DNA of 64,000 bases from positions 88,155-152,154 of the forward strand of contig WELB01000038.1 in assembly GCA_009602725.1 (NCBI GenBank). Direction: 5' to 3'. The first letter of the stretch is position 1, and each line of letters opens with the position of its first letter. The notes under the pieces are model-generated. The model made no database searches, was not told where the DNA came from, and saw only the letters and a list, made by a program, of their open reading frames with translations. Both the position numbers and the translations under genes were made by a program. Shown piece by piece: positions 1 through 12,638 of the stretch. Source of the DNA: Spirogloea muscicola (taxonomy: Eukaryota; Streptophyta; Zygnematophyceae; Spirogloeales; Spirogloeaceae).

Positions 1-631
1 TTCCGGCGGCCGGCCCTGTGGCCGAGGCGCGGGCGCAGGCCACATTGGTCGCCTGCTCGCTCCTCCTTCCGACGAAGCTCCGGAGGGACATACTCCGGGC
101 TGACCGCTCGCAGCACCTCGCCCCAGTGGCGGGAACTGTGACTGAAGGGCGTGCGCGGACTGCATTTGCCTGCTCCCGCTACCTCCGACAAGCCTCTGAA
201 GTCGCAGCGTCCAGGCGTACATTGCCAGAATCTGCAGGAGCTTTATCCTGGTGATTATGCGCGCACCTCTTGCTCACTCTTATGCCATGATATTGTGAGG
301 TGAGTAAATCGTGGAGGTGCACTGATGCCTTGCGGGTCGGGCACGGTCAATTCTGCTTCAGATGTGGAGACTGCTGCACAGGATCACAGCTAAACGTCTG
401 GACATTGTCAATACGCAGTGTGTGGAGAGGGAAGGGGGAAGGGGGGAGGGGACACGGCTCCGCCATTGCAACATATAGTTCCTCATTTGCGCGGGCCTGA
501 CGTCACCGACCCCTTCCCTGTACTACGTGACTCTGTACACGCCGGTTCTTGGAGGATTGTCATAGTCTACTTAAAGCAACAGCTCACGTTCAGCCACATC
601 TGGGCTTCGCCAACGTCTGAGCGACCACATC
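1..631. other. 5' flank of the NAC gene
   Basis: No gene recognised. The stretch precedes the NAC start codon at 632 and should hold its promoter and 5' UTR. A purine-rich tract lies near 425-455. Small open frames here show no family resemblance and are not called. Confidence 0.4.
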
Positions 632-3600
632 ATGGCTCGCTTCCCAGTCCAGCGCCAATTGCCACCCGGGTTTCGCTTCAGTCCCACGGATGAGGAGCTC
701 GTTGCCTACTATCTCACGAGGAAGATCAGCCACAAACACATTGACATGAATGTCATCACAGAGGTTGACCTGTACAAATGCGAACCATGGGATCTGCCAG
801 GTGAAATATCTCATGCATCACTATCATGCTTTTGCAGATGAGGTGCATTGCCTAGCATATGAATGATCATGCAGGTGCTTTGGCTTCGTGCTGTTATAAT
901 TTAACTGCGTATCACTGCAGTGTCTGCTTTCAAAGTATTGCCTCATGAGTGACCTGCGACAGAAAATCAGGTTTCTGACAGAAGAAAGTTTGGGATTGCC
1001 GAAGTGTTCTCGTATGCCTCGGGTGCGTGGACTAGTAAGCCAACACACAAACACAAAAGCAGAGCCCAACCTCTTAATCTGGGGCTGATGTTTGCCTGTT
1101 GTTCAGGCAAGTCCTGTTTGGAAGGCCATGACTGGTACTTCTTCAGCCCACGCGACCGCAAGTATCCCAATGGTGCAAGGACTAACCGGGCAACAGAGGC
1201 GGGATACTGGAAGGCCACGGGCAAGGATCGCCAAGTATTGTCGAGCAAGAAGCTTATTGGGATGAAGAAAACGCTTGTGTTCTACCTTGGCCGCGCTCCT
1301 AGTGGAGAACGCACTGACTGGGTGATGCACGAGTACCGACTTGAAAGCGATGATGTCAAAGCGACAGCCGCTCAAGTAAGAACTGCCAATAGATGTCCCT
1401 AGTGTACCTGTGACATGTTGTTCCACCATCCTTGTTTTCCAGTTCAACCTTTATCATACTCAGATACCAAACTTGTAGTATATACTGCTACTTTACTATG
1501 TTGCAGGATGCATTTGTCCTTTGCCGCGTTTTCAAGAAGAATGGCAATGGGAAGGATGTTGGAGGCCCAAGTCCGCAAGCGGAGAACATCTACAGCAATC
1601 TGCCAGACCTTGAAGTGGAGTCTCCGGACAGCCCAATGCAGCAGGTCTGGGGTGCATTTTCTGATGGCATTGTGGAGGCCAAGGCGGAGTCCCACACCAG
1701 CGAGGAAGTGGAGCACCTGGAGCAGCGAAGTCTCCAGAGGGACCTGAAGCTCACAGCCATGATGTTCGAGCCTTCCCCCTGCGCGAGCACCGATGCAGGT
1801 CTTGCCTTTTGTCACAGTGGTGAATTGGCGGGCCTCGCTCGAGCAGCCGACTCAGCCTTCAGTGAGGGCGCCGAAGTGTCCAGCCGAGATCTGGAGGTCA
1901 GTTGTTGGACTTTTGCTTTTTGATGTCTGTGTGACATGGTCAAAGTGTGTTACAGCTGTACTTGCTTCTATGCCTGGATGCTCGACATGCCTTCAAGGTT
2001 CCTATTGCCCCCTCAATTTGTAGGCATACCTGTGCGCATGCCTGCTTAACAGGAATTTACTTGGTTATTCTTGGTTAGTTATTCTTGGTTGTATGCCGCT
2101 CTGCCGTTTGCACAGGATGTTGACAGCATGCTCCAGAGCGCCCCTGCACTTGAGGATCTGGTGGACTTCCCTGTCATTCCCGGCGAACTCTCCTTTGATG
2201 AGTCAATATTTTCCATGGGCCTGCTCCAGGCAGTGGGAGGTGCTCCTGTTGCAGATGAAAGCTTGGAGGTAGCTGCACCTTCTCAAGCTTGCTCCACACT
2301 GTCCTGCATCTGCTGGAGTCTGGCCTGATGATGACCTTGTAGGATCTCTTGACTGGCTGACTCTCTGTAGAACGCCATTGTTAAACAAGCAGTCAGGCCT
2401 TTGGTGCCCAGGTGGACCACTTCCTCGATGTGGATGAAGGCAGTGCCTTCCAAGTCCGCAGCGATGTCACTCCTGCGGATCTATGGGCCGACTTCGAAGC
2501 ACTGGCGAATAGTTTCAACGGACCCAGGCAACAACACCTGCCAGCCGCGCCTGTCATGCTTGCTGCAAATGCAGCTTCAGCTGCAAACCCTGCGCGTGCC
2601 AGCCCATCGGCAACCTCATCACATGCCATGCGTGCCACACGTAACGTGCCAGCTGGGTTGGCTGCTGCCCTGCCCCTTGTACCTGGCGCGCCTGCTCCAT
2701 TGGCAGCTCTAGCTATGCCAGCACTGGCTGCTCCGCCCCTACCGCCAGGGGCGCGCATAGCGCCCGTCAGTGGCCCAGTGCTAATGAGTGCCCAAAGAGT
2801 ACCAATAAGAGTCACTACTGAGCCTGGAGCAAGAGCCCAGCTCCTGGACAATCACCAACAGGCGACCACTTCGCAGGAGTCTGGAGGGCCTCGACCAGTC
2901 CATCTCCGGACTCGGACAGATGATGCCGAAAGTGTACATAATGCCAGCATAGCAGCAAGACACATTAGACTAGGACCCTATCGTCCCGCTAATGCTTTGG
3001 CGGTACCAAAGGTGGAGCATGAAGAAGACAGTGTGCAAAGAAGGGAGGTGACTACTGTGGCAATGGAGGTGAAGCAAGAGGTGAGGATGGAGGCCCCTTT
3101 ACGAGGATAGGTGTACAATCATGCAAACAATACCTGCCCTCTTCATGTGCTGTGTCCCCGTGCTCACCTTGTCGGTCTTATGCTTTTGATACCCGTCAGT
3201 AGTACAAGCACTGAGCACTCTCATGGCTGTCCTTGCGCACAGGTTGAAAGTGCCACATATTCGATGACCACAGAGTCAGAGGATATTCAACTACAGCAAG
3301 CTCTTCTGGCGGATGCCAAAGAAAGTGCAGAGGCGAATCCTCTTTCACGAGATGATACCTCTTATGTTGTCCAGCCCTCTTCCAACCTCGATAGTGAAGG
3401 TGAGCAACTCTATCTTCCTGATGCAGAAGAGGTCCTGATGTTGGATCAACTTGCTGTTCCTGTCACCTGCTGAGCTCACTCATCAAGCCTGACACAGCCA
3501 TTCCATGAGCATACATTGTGATTGCAGAGTAGAGTGAATTTGTAGTCATTGTTGTTAATCTAGGCTGGGTTATACTGACACGGCTCTTAGCTTTTCGCAA

Positions 3601-4460
3601 TATATGGCCCAGGTGGAGTGGGGGCTTCTGGGTCGACGCCGGCTACTTCCCTGAGTCTAACAGACGAATCCCCTTACTTGGAACAAAGGTCACCAGGAGC
3701 TAGTCCTCTCAACCCCGCAGACCGACCAGCGTCCCAAGTAGACCAAGAACAAGCTCCTCCTTATGCGTCGACTCTTCAAGGTATGGGGCAGAGTGCAGCC
3801 ACAAGGAACGGGAGTAGCGATGATACTGGCTCATCTTCTGCAAGGACTCATCCGCCAGCAGCATTGTGCCAGCGCCGACTCCAGGCTTCACCAACATCTG
3901 CCTTGCCCTCTCAACAACCCTCTGTGTCTTCATCAGCAGCAGGTCAAGTGGTCACATCTTCATCAAGCATTCTACGTCAGCAGCCCCTCCTTGCGGGTTT
4001 GATGCGGGTGCTGGCTAGCATTCCAACCCTTCCGGCGAGCGCTGCCGAGCTTCCTCATACAAGTTCCTTGCGAAGCTCCACATCTGCGCCAGCAGGATTG
4101 TCATTGTGCGGTTCGCCAATGTCACTGGAGAAGGGTGATCTGTCGAGGGTTTCTTCCACTGCTGCCACTCACGTCACTACTACCACCTGCCTTCCCTCAC
4201 CAACAGCCCAATTGGTGGCCAGTACAATGCAGATTGTAGCTGACATTGACATGTCTAGCCATGATAGCCAATCTCTACGCAAGAGAAAGGTAGTGGGAGT
4301 TACAAGCCATCTTGCAATTAACAATGCATTGACTTATTCTTCGACCACGTCGCCATCTCACAGCCGCAATATGGCTCGGAGATGGTGCCTGGGTTTCTGT
4401 GTCGTGACGTTGCTGTTGCTGGGGACTAAATATGTCCTCTCTAGGTGTGTCTTAGGGTAA
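632..4460 (+). CDS. Membrane-tethered NAC-domain transcription factor (7 exons)
   Basis: A plant-type NAC factor of about 884 residues. Exons joined by frame: 632-800, 1107-1375, 1507-1896, 2116-2268, 2412-3080, 3243-3399, 3613-4460; every junction has GT/AG and keeps phase. The NAC domain occupies roughly residues 8-160: [19 protein letters not shown] at the start, then [40 protein letters not shown] and FVLCRVFKK. These are subdomains A-E in order. The middle is long, acidic and Ser/Pro-rich. The last ~30 residues hold one hydrophobic segment ([10 protein letters not shown]) next to an Arg-rich stretch, then a short tail, the layout of NTL-type NACs, which sit in a membrane and are released by proteolysis. 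DNA binding and regulated release are inferred from the family. The start is the first ATG before the conserved LPPGFRF. The anchor is encoded wholly in the last exon, so alternative 3' processing could give a soluble form. Confidence 0.88.
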
Positions 4461-6090
4461 GAGTGCGTCAAAGACGTTGTCGAGTGCCACAGTCATGACC
4501 CGATGCTTCGGGAGATACACTGATCTGCATACTTGAAAGTGAGGCTTGCTGAGCAAACTTGTCTGCTTACTTATTCTCTAATTGCTGACCATCAGACAAC
4601 CTTTGACTTCTGCTGCATTTGTTGCAGATAAGCACCAAAAGCAGGGGCAAGGACATGTGGCGGCAATAAAAGTCTGTATAGATTTGGCAAGGCTAGCGGC
4701 AGATGTCGAGAAATACCTGAAGTTTGTAAGATAAACTGGTACAGTTACAATTTGGCACGGTGTATGGCGTCCAAGACAGCATCGTACCAATTATGCTGCA
4801 CCATGTACACAGCCCTTTTGTCACTGTCCGAGTAAATGCCAACAGCCAGTGCGGTCTAAAGATGTATCACGCCGGATGTACTGCTGAGGTTGTATCACGC
4901 CACTGCAAATTTCAACCTCAGCAGTACATCCGGTAAAAACAGACTCAGAATTGAATTGATCAGACTGCATGGGCGCTTGACCAATGTGGACAATTGGATA
5001 AATTCACTTTTCTGTGACATTGCTTGTGTAGCACAGTGCTGAGCTTATGTGTTTCGTGCCTTTTCACACAGATATCAAGATTGCCATACTCCAATGGATG
5101 TTTATGAATAGGCAAGTCAAATTGTGGTGGTAGATATGAGACCTCTTTGCTTCTTAGGCTCAAGAAAAAGGTGCGTGATGCAAAACAGACCCGTACTATT
5201 TGGTCAAACGGCATGAGAAGCGGAGGAGAATGGTCATACTTACTTGGGCAACAGAGGTTTCTGAGGATGAGATTCATTATGACACATACCCGGCGTTATC
5301 ATGGAGGCAGAAGCTCACTCACTCCTGGGTGTTGAGTGTCAGGCTGGCCAGAAGCCAGAGGTTACAGGGCATATGGCACTTCAGCAAGCCCTCCAATAAT
5401 TCCACACAATTGCGCTGAAGTCGGTTTGGCTGCAGGGCTGGCATCTCACAAGATGGTGTCTCTGAGCTTGATTTACTTTCTCATTTTGGGGGGATGTACA
5501 TCTTTACAAGTACTTGGCAGGAGAGAGCTGCTACATCCCGCAGAGTACTCTTCCATGGGCCATTGGCATAGGCTTTGCGTTGTAGAACATGGATTTGACT
5601 GCTAGTAAGAGCTCTTGGGTGGGAGGAGGAGGTAGCGCAACTACTGCATGCCAGAAGGAAGACGATGGAGTGTGCATGACTGGCACATTGGTTGGCATGG
5701 GTCACGAAAGTGAATCACAGTTAGGTTCGGGCAGACCGGCCAGTTCAGGGCCTCCGTGCGCAGGTAGGTCAGGCTGTCTCAGCCTCCCAAAGCAGGTCCC
5801 TGCACAGTCGCGAGTAGTCAGCTCGCATGGCGCCAAGCCGACTGCTATGGGTTACTGAGCGGGCATCGTTAGTGGTCTCTATATTATCTAGCTCCTTTGG
5901 ACCTTGTGAATTCTTTTGTGTACATTTCACAGCCCCCGCCCCCCTTTTGAAAGATTTGCTTTTACAATGGATGGTCCGCGAGACAACGAGGGCCATCGTA
6001 GTGGGCAGTGGCTGTGAGTGGCCGGCACCTGTTGAGTGTCGCGAGGGCTATGGGATCTGGGGGCGGGCTCGGACCACGACGGTGATCTGT
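4461..6090. other. Intergenic region, NAC to repeat block
   Basis: No gene recognised in about 1.6 kb downstream of the NAC stop. It contains a perfect 21-bp inverted repeat (listed separately). Short open frames around 5150-5860 resemble no family and lack splice-supported continuity. Confidence 0.4.
4872..4933. repeat. Perfect 21-bp inverted repeat (hairpin)
   Basis: Arms 4872-4892 and 4913-4933 are exact reverse complements with a 20-nt loop. An 11-nt direct repeat (TGTATCACGCC) occurs at about 4864 and again at about 4891. The hairpin lies ~410 bp past the NAC stop codon. It could be a small-RNA precursor, a 3'-end structure or a mini inverted-repeat insertion; sequence alone does not decide. 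Confidence 0.85.
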
Positions 6091-7260
6091 GGGCCACCAC
6101 GTCCAATATAAGACAGTGGCGCGCTGCGCATGAGATGGGAGGCCAAGCAAGCCAGTACCTTGTGTAAGAAGAACAAGGACAGCTCCAACAGGGACTACAG
6201 GCCAGAAAACGAGAAACATAACTGAAGGGGGCAAGCTAATAACCACAAGAGAGCACGAATATAATTTGCCACGCTTATCTGGGGCGCCGGAGCACCACCC
6301 CACAAGCCAGTGGCCTGGCTTGGTGCGCGCCCAGCACGCAGATGCATGGCTAGAGCTTGAAACGCCAAATTGAACGAGAGCCGCACACGAGAAGCAAGCT
6401 CTTTACGACCCTTGCCCCCTTCGGGAGGTTTCCTGCCATAGGAGGCGAGGCCTGTGAAGAAGAAGAAGGTACTGAAAAGCCAGCCCATACCGAATCAAGG
6501 AACGAAGGGGCCAGCTAACGATGGGCTGCTAGACGCCGAGATTGTGGGTGGTGCAGAGAGAGAAGGCGCGCAGTGCACATGAACTGAAAGGGAGGCCAAT
6601 TCAAGCCAATACATTGTTCAGGCAGAGACTAGTGCACAATATGCACAACAAAGCCTATGCCGAGGTTGCTAAGATAACAGTGTGACGGTAGTACCCACGG
6701 GTGAGCACATAAAATTCCGACAAGCTAACTTGGGGAGCCGGAGCGCCGCCACGGAAGCCGGTGGCCTGACTTGGAGTGCAGGAAGAGGAGACGCTTCCTG
6801 CACCGACTAGGTGGTGCAAAGAAGGGACGCTCTCGCAGTCCACTTGGTGGTCTGAAGGCAGCACACGTGCCGACTCGTCAAGTGTTCCCCACTTCTCAAC
6901 TTCCTTACAGGCCGCCATCGCTGTAGCCACTTGCATGGCTGTGGTTTTAGCGCCTGACCGGCCCTCTGACCCCTGTCCACAGTTTCTGGGCTGGCATTTC
7001 ACGGCCCTCGAGCCGCTTGTCTGCAGCGAGCTCAGGCTCATGCGTTGCACCAGAAAGCTGGTCGAGCCTTAGCTGGTAGTTCAAGAGCTTGTCGATTGCC
7101 GTCCGGTATTCGAGCATCAGCTAGCGACCTCTTGGGCTTCTTGTACTCTGCTCATTTTTTTTTGGGCTGGCTGTTCCAGCCCCTATCCTCAATGGGCGAG
7201 CTCTTTCTTCTATGTGCTGACTCGTGGTTACTGAGCGGGTCAGCTTAGCAGCAGGGGACG
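6091..7260. repeat. Dispersed repeat cluster (LINE-tail-like, mostly minus strand)
   Basis: Modules found elsewhere in the window recur here. On the minus strand two peptide frames (6488 to 6195 and ~6790 to 6660) carry the motif HLRAGRA..ATG(L/F)..GGAPAPQ, and the second continues to VLTRGYY. It is shared with the blocks at 16.7, 47.4 and 56.2 kb. Non-coding modules include GAAGGCGCGC-type sequence at ~6563 and GGGTGAGCAC at ~6699. The pattern is of several broken, nested copies of one family rather than a gene. Confidence 0.6.
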
Positions 7261-7367
7261 TACATTTGTCAATGTGCTTACCTTTGTTCTCTTTGTACTC
7301 ACATGGCCTCCCCATCTCTTAACACACACGCATTCCTCAGGCCCTTCATCACTCAATACACTCCAGA

Positions 7368-10300
7368 ATGGACACTCCATTTCCCTCAATACAGCCCCCC
7401 CTGACGTTCACTATCAGCAGCCGCATCCTCTTCATACTGCGCCCGCTCTCCTACTCGACTCTCCGCCGTGCCTCCATGGCGCTCACGGCCGCCGCGGCGT
7501 CCACGGCGCCCGCCGCTGCGGCGGCGCCGGCGGCTGCGGCGGCGACGGCCGCCGCGCGCACTCGTGGATGCGGCTCCCTAGCTGCCAGTCGTCGGGGCAG
7601 CGGCGTCAGGCCTTGCCTGCAACATAGGGGCTTGCTGCCGAGGAGCACGCCTAGCGCGGGCAGGCGGGCGGCCGCCGGGCAGACGCCGGAGGGGCTCCGG
7701 CTGGCCAGGGCGTCGTCAGCCGAGCGCGCCGAGGAGGCAGCGGTCGCGGAGCCTCCGGCGGCGGCGGTGGCGTCGGCAGCGGCGACGTCCTTGACGCAGG
7801 CAAGCTCCTGCCTGGCACTCACAGCAGTCGGAGCCACTCAGCAAAGACAGCTGAGACGCCGTATCTGCAGGCATCGGCGTGGTTGTTTTCGACAGCCCGT
7901 GGCGTGGCTGGAGTCTTAGTTACATATTCAGCCTTCGCGTTTAAGACTGGCTGTAATCAGCTGGAGCTGGATCTGGGGCTGCGATTCTTGCAGCGTATCA
8001 TGGAGAGCCTGCCCAACGAGGAGGGCGCTAGCGGCGCCGGGAGCAGCACTACCTTCCAGGGGCTTCAAGCTGCAGACGCCAGCTGGCTGAAGCTCCGCAC
8101 CATGAAGACAGGTCGGTATCTGTCCACCTGTAGGAAGGCGCCGTGTCTAGCATTCTGACGCTTTGGTATTGTTGGAAGACGTCTAAGAGCTTCTAGTGTA
8201 AACGAGAAGTTGTTGAGCTTGTTTGCTACCACTCTTTGACCAGATCACAAAGTTGATTGATCGTAGGAGGTAAGCTGCAATTGAGTTATTGACTTGCCAA
8301 ACGACATAAAAAGGATGTGACGGAGTAGTCAGATTGGTCACAAGCTCACTACTGTCAATTCTGTCAGGCAGGGACGCAGGTCCAGCACCACAGGTCGTGA
8401 CCCGGCTGCCTGGGAGCTGGAAAGACGTGCCCAGTCTCCTCAAGGGTACAACGACAGTGTTCGATGTTGTGGTGTGCGGTGGCACGCTTGGCGTGTTTGC
8501 TGCAGTAGCCTTAGCAATGAAGGGCCACAAGGTGGCTATTGTTGAGAGGGGCAAGCTTCAAGGGGTAAGCACAATTACAACTGACCCGCATGGATACCTT
8601 GTGCCATTCTACCATCCCGGCTTTCATGCATATATACCTGAGGGCGAGATATCCTCCAGCCATATACAAGTTTCTTGATAAGAACATTCGAAGTAGCCTT
8701 CTGAAGGTATCCTTTTCAAGTACTTGCATCAACTTGACTATATAAACAGCTCATTTCAAGTATTTGTCCAAGCAACTTGCATTGTACACTATTGGGTGAG
8801 GTGATTGATGAGTCGAGCTGTTGTTGATGTTATTCTGAGATTCTGGTCCTCAAGCTGCCAAGGAACAACAAGAATGCTGTGAAAGCAACCTGTCAGCATC
8901 TCGAATTCAATTCACTGTATTTGCTATCCCTGTTTAACAGCGAAAGCAGGACTGGAACATCTCAAGGAAGGAGCTACAAGAGCTTGCTGACATGGGAGTT
9001 CTAACTGCTGCAGAAATTCAGGCGGCGATCTCAATCGAATTCAATCCTGTAAGCTCACATCCCACCGTGGTTGATGTGGAATACTATTTTATCATGCTGG
9101 GTATCAATACGGCATTCAATGGTATCAAGGCTGTCAAGCGTCAAAATAAGACATAAGAGAGAGACGCATTGAAAAGTCTGAAAGCTTGAGGTAGATTTGC
9201 TCCGTCATATAGATGGAAGTACCAGCAGGCTTCCTTATGCATGCTTATTGTGTCTTTTACAAAAAAAATTACTGATTCGGGGCCACGCTTGCATGCTTCT
9301 TTTGCTCGTTTGTCCAGAGCCGATGTGGTTTTCATGAAGGTGGAGAAATTTGGGTGAAGGACATCCTCAACCTTGGCGTCTCGTGAGCTTCGCTGCTATG
9401 GCAAGCTCATGTTGTTGCGGAACAGAGCGTCAACTTTGGCTTCACAGGCACTTGTTAGCACGCTCTTGTAAGCTCTGTATAGCAGCATGTCTGATGTCCA
9501 GAATGATATGCAGACCTGCCAAGGTCGTGGAGAGTGCCAAGCAGCGGTTCCTTGCTGCAGGCGGTGTTCTATATGAACTCACCAGTCTCAAGAGCATCAC
9601 AGTTCACGATGATGGTGCTGTAAGAATCGACAAGGGTTCTGCTGGTTGCAAGAATACTCTTCAATATTGCTGGCTGCTGAACCTACAGCAGATGGACATG
9701 CACAGTCCAAAATGACACATTTGATGTGATAGTTTTCATAGCTGTGATGGAGGTGCTTGTGCTTCAAGAGCTTGAAAGTCTTTGTCGACAAAGGATAATC
9801 AACTCTTTGATAAGGTCTTGCGTTTTCCGTGCTTCCAGATTTTGTCAATCGAAGGCAGGCCACCACTGGTGGCAAGGCTCGTCATTGATGCCATGGGAAA
9901 CTTTTCGCCAATAGTACGCCAGGTATATACACTGGAATTGTGAGTAATATTGTTTCGATGTTACCATTCTGATAATGTAACTGTTGAAAAAAGGCAATAC
10001 TGCTGGCTTACAGGCACTGCTATAGAGCTCCAGCTTGGCAGAGAGTGGTCAATACAATTTGACTTGTGTGCCTTCAGAGCCTTTTATTAAAAAAGCGCGC
10101 TGAGCACCTGCTAGGTCATCCTGCATGCTTGTCAGAGCAGGTGAGGTGGGGTCGTAAACCAGACGGCGTCTGCTTAGTGGTTGGTGCGTGTGCAAGAGGC
10201 TTCGAAAACAACTCAGCAAGTGACATCATCTACACTGCCACACCCATGAGGAGGGTAAATGGGGAGCTTGCCCAATATTTCTGGGAGGTACTGACTATTT

Positions 10301-12638
10301 ACTCCACCGCACATGTAGCTGAGAAAGGCAGGGTGGTCAATCAAGGAATGGCAGCTATTAGGATAGTCCTTCAACTTACAACACATTGACAAAGCTCAGG
10401 AAGCTCTTCACATGAGCTGTTCTTGTCAATATGCTTGGATATCTCCAACCACGACATTAGCTACCAGCTGTGCTGCTGATGACATGGACATCAGACATTT
10501 TCCACTAAGCCCCCCTTCGGTGCTGAGAGTCCAAAATTTCTGAGCGTCCAGGCTTTTCCAGCTGGATCAGGTCCAACAGACCGAACCACTTACCTCTTCA
10601 CGTATACAGATGCCCATCCTAAAAGGCCTTCTCTACAGCAGCTCCTTGAGGAGTACTGGCTTCTTATGCCCCAATATCAGGTGCTCAATAGGTGACTTGA
10701 ATGTCTGAGCAGGTCCCAGTAGCCGTGTCCAATCTTAGGTGTACGCTGAGCTTTCTTTTATGTCGAGTATATGCATGGAAAGCCCAGGTCAATGGCATGT
10801 GCTTGTGAAACCTTATCAGTGAAGTAAAGAACTGTTGCCCTTCATTCTTTAGGGTGTCGATTTGGAGCAATTGCAGTTTCTCCGAGTCCTATTTGGTTTC
10901 TTCCCGACTTACCGAGATAGGTGGGTCACACATGGCCTGCTTATCAGTGCCTAGACTGCAATACCTCATTCTGTGAGGTACTGCAGTATATGTACGGAAT
11001 TGTATACTGAAAAGACAGCCTACTTTGGTGGACTTTGAGTTGGAAAAAGAGAATTGAAAGTCGAGCAAGTGTTTCGTGATTATGCTATCAAGGAAGATAA
11101 TATTGGTTACAGCAATCTACTAAACGACTGTTTTGCTTATGACAGCCCTTTGCCGGCCCCGTTTGATAGGGTCATGCAGGTGAGTCTACGCTAATCAGCT
11201 GGCACTTGAAGCGTTGCTGTCACTTGGGATACTGATGCGGCCTGTGCTGGTGTATCCTGAGTTAGTACGTAGCGCTGGGGTTGGGATTGTGTAGTCAACG
11301 TAAGCTCCTCTACATCCTGCTTGACCTGGACCAAGTTACAGGGTCCTTGGAGGTGTCTTGCTACAATGTCTTGATTCTGTGCAGGTAGGAGATGCTAGTG
11401 GGATCCAGTCTCCCCTCTCATTTGGGGGTTTTGGGAGCATCACTCGCCATCTCCACCGTATAACTACTGGTTAGCGACTATTGATAGCTCACACATGCTG
11501 TCTATCTGTGGGACCAGATCATATGTGCTACAAGCACGCTGTACAAACCAAGATTCCCCCACTTATCTCATGGAGGGTCCTGTTTGATATTAACAGGTGT
11601 CAGTGAGGCGCTTGAAGCTGATACTCTGACAAAGGGCAAGTTGGCCTTAATTAACGCTTATCAGGTATTGACAGCACACTTACCATCGGACTAATATCAG
11701 ACCAAGTTGACTACGAAGATATTGCCAGATTATTACTTTCGAAATGTGCAAGTCAGCATGCAAGCCAAGGCTGCTAACTTGCTGTCAATTCTTGCTTTGT
11801 GCCAGCCTAACTTGAGGGGTGCCTGGCTTCTTCAACGAGCTATGTCTGCAAGAATTGGATCAAATGTTTCACCTGATTTTATCAATCGCCTCCTTTCCAC
11901 AAACTTCAAGGCCATGCAGGTATGTTATGCAGTGCAATCAGTCAGATTTCATGATGACGAGTAGTTAGATTAGGCAGTTGGACCAGCAAGCTCAAGCATG
12001 TGTATAACAGCAGATGAGGCTGTTTGGAGGCTGAAGGAGGACTATCAACCTTCTTTTGGCAGATGTTGGGAGACTCCGTGCTCCGACCATTCCTTCAAGA
12101 TGTGACTAAGTTTGGTCCACTTGCTCTGACAATGGCTACAATGACAGTCACCAAGCCCACCCTGCTTCCAACAATATTTTCCCAAGCAAGCTTCCTCTTT
12201 CCTTTGGGTTTGAAGTACTTGCAACGCTGCCGCTTGCACATGCATATTGCGCACTTGCTAGCTTGCTCCAGCCTTACGTGACGCATTGCCTCAGCCAGAG
12301 GAAGTATCAACACTGTTTTCAGGTCACACATTGAGTCTGTGCTATGCGTTGAGCAGGTTGGGTTGGTCGCCCTTATCGACTGGCTTGTGCATTTTGTTGC
12401 TCTGGCCTTCTACACGCTCCTATCAATACTCGTCACACCTTTGCTCAGGTATTGATCTGGTACAACTCGTCCTGCTCGATAGGTCATCAGTTCCGGCTCA
12501 CATGCTCAGTGCTGCTTATGTTTGCTTGCGAGCAAGTGCAGGCCCGTAGTGGAGAGGAGTCCACCAAGTCTACGATATACTGGAAGGCGGATACTGGAAT
12601 CATGGCAATACGGAGCAGGCTTAGATTATAAAGCATGA
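7368..12638 (+). CDS. Plastid-type FAD/NAD(P)-binding oxidoreductase (many exons)
   Basis: Matches the plant FAD/NAD(P)-binding oxidoreductase family throughout; substrate unknown. Start is 7368 or the in-frame ATG at 7476. The Ala/Ser/Arg-rich N-terminus looks like a plastid transit peptide. Exons supported by phase: ~7932-8111, 8368-8564, 8941-9048, 9318-9382, 9514-9619, 9839-9922, 10141-10287, 10552-10680, 10853-10920, 11146-11179, 11385-11469, 11597-11664, 11806-11919, 12063-12185, 12357-12448, 12542-12638. Landmarks: FAD-binding FDVVVCGGTLGVFAA ending in a beta-strand acidic region VAIVERG; NISRKEL; VIDAMGNFSP; RKPDGVCLVVG; GDASGIQSPLSFGGFGS; C-terminal YGAGLDY before TGA. The intron after 12185 needs a GC donor (GCAAGC). 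The junction of the transit exon to the next (7.8-7.93 kb) is unresolved. Product family is firm; function and exon 1 end are not. Confidence 0.85.

Noticed and set aside
3111-3242. Frame upstream of the NAC exon at 3243
   Set aside because: It is intron: the exon before ends at 3080 with GTGAGG and the frame resumes at 3243 after CAG.
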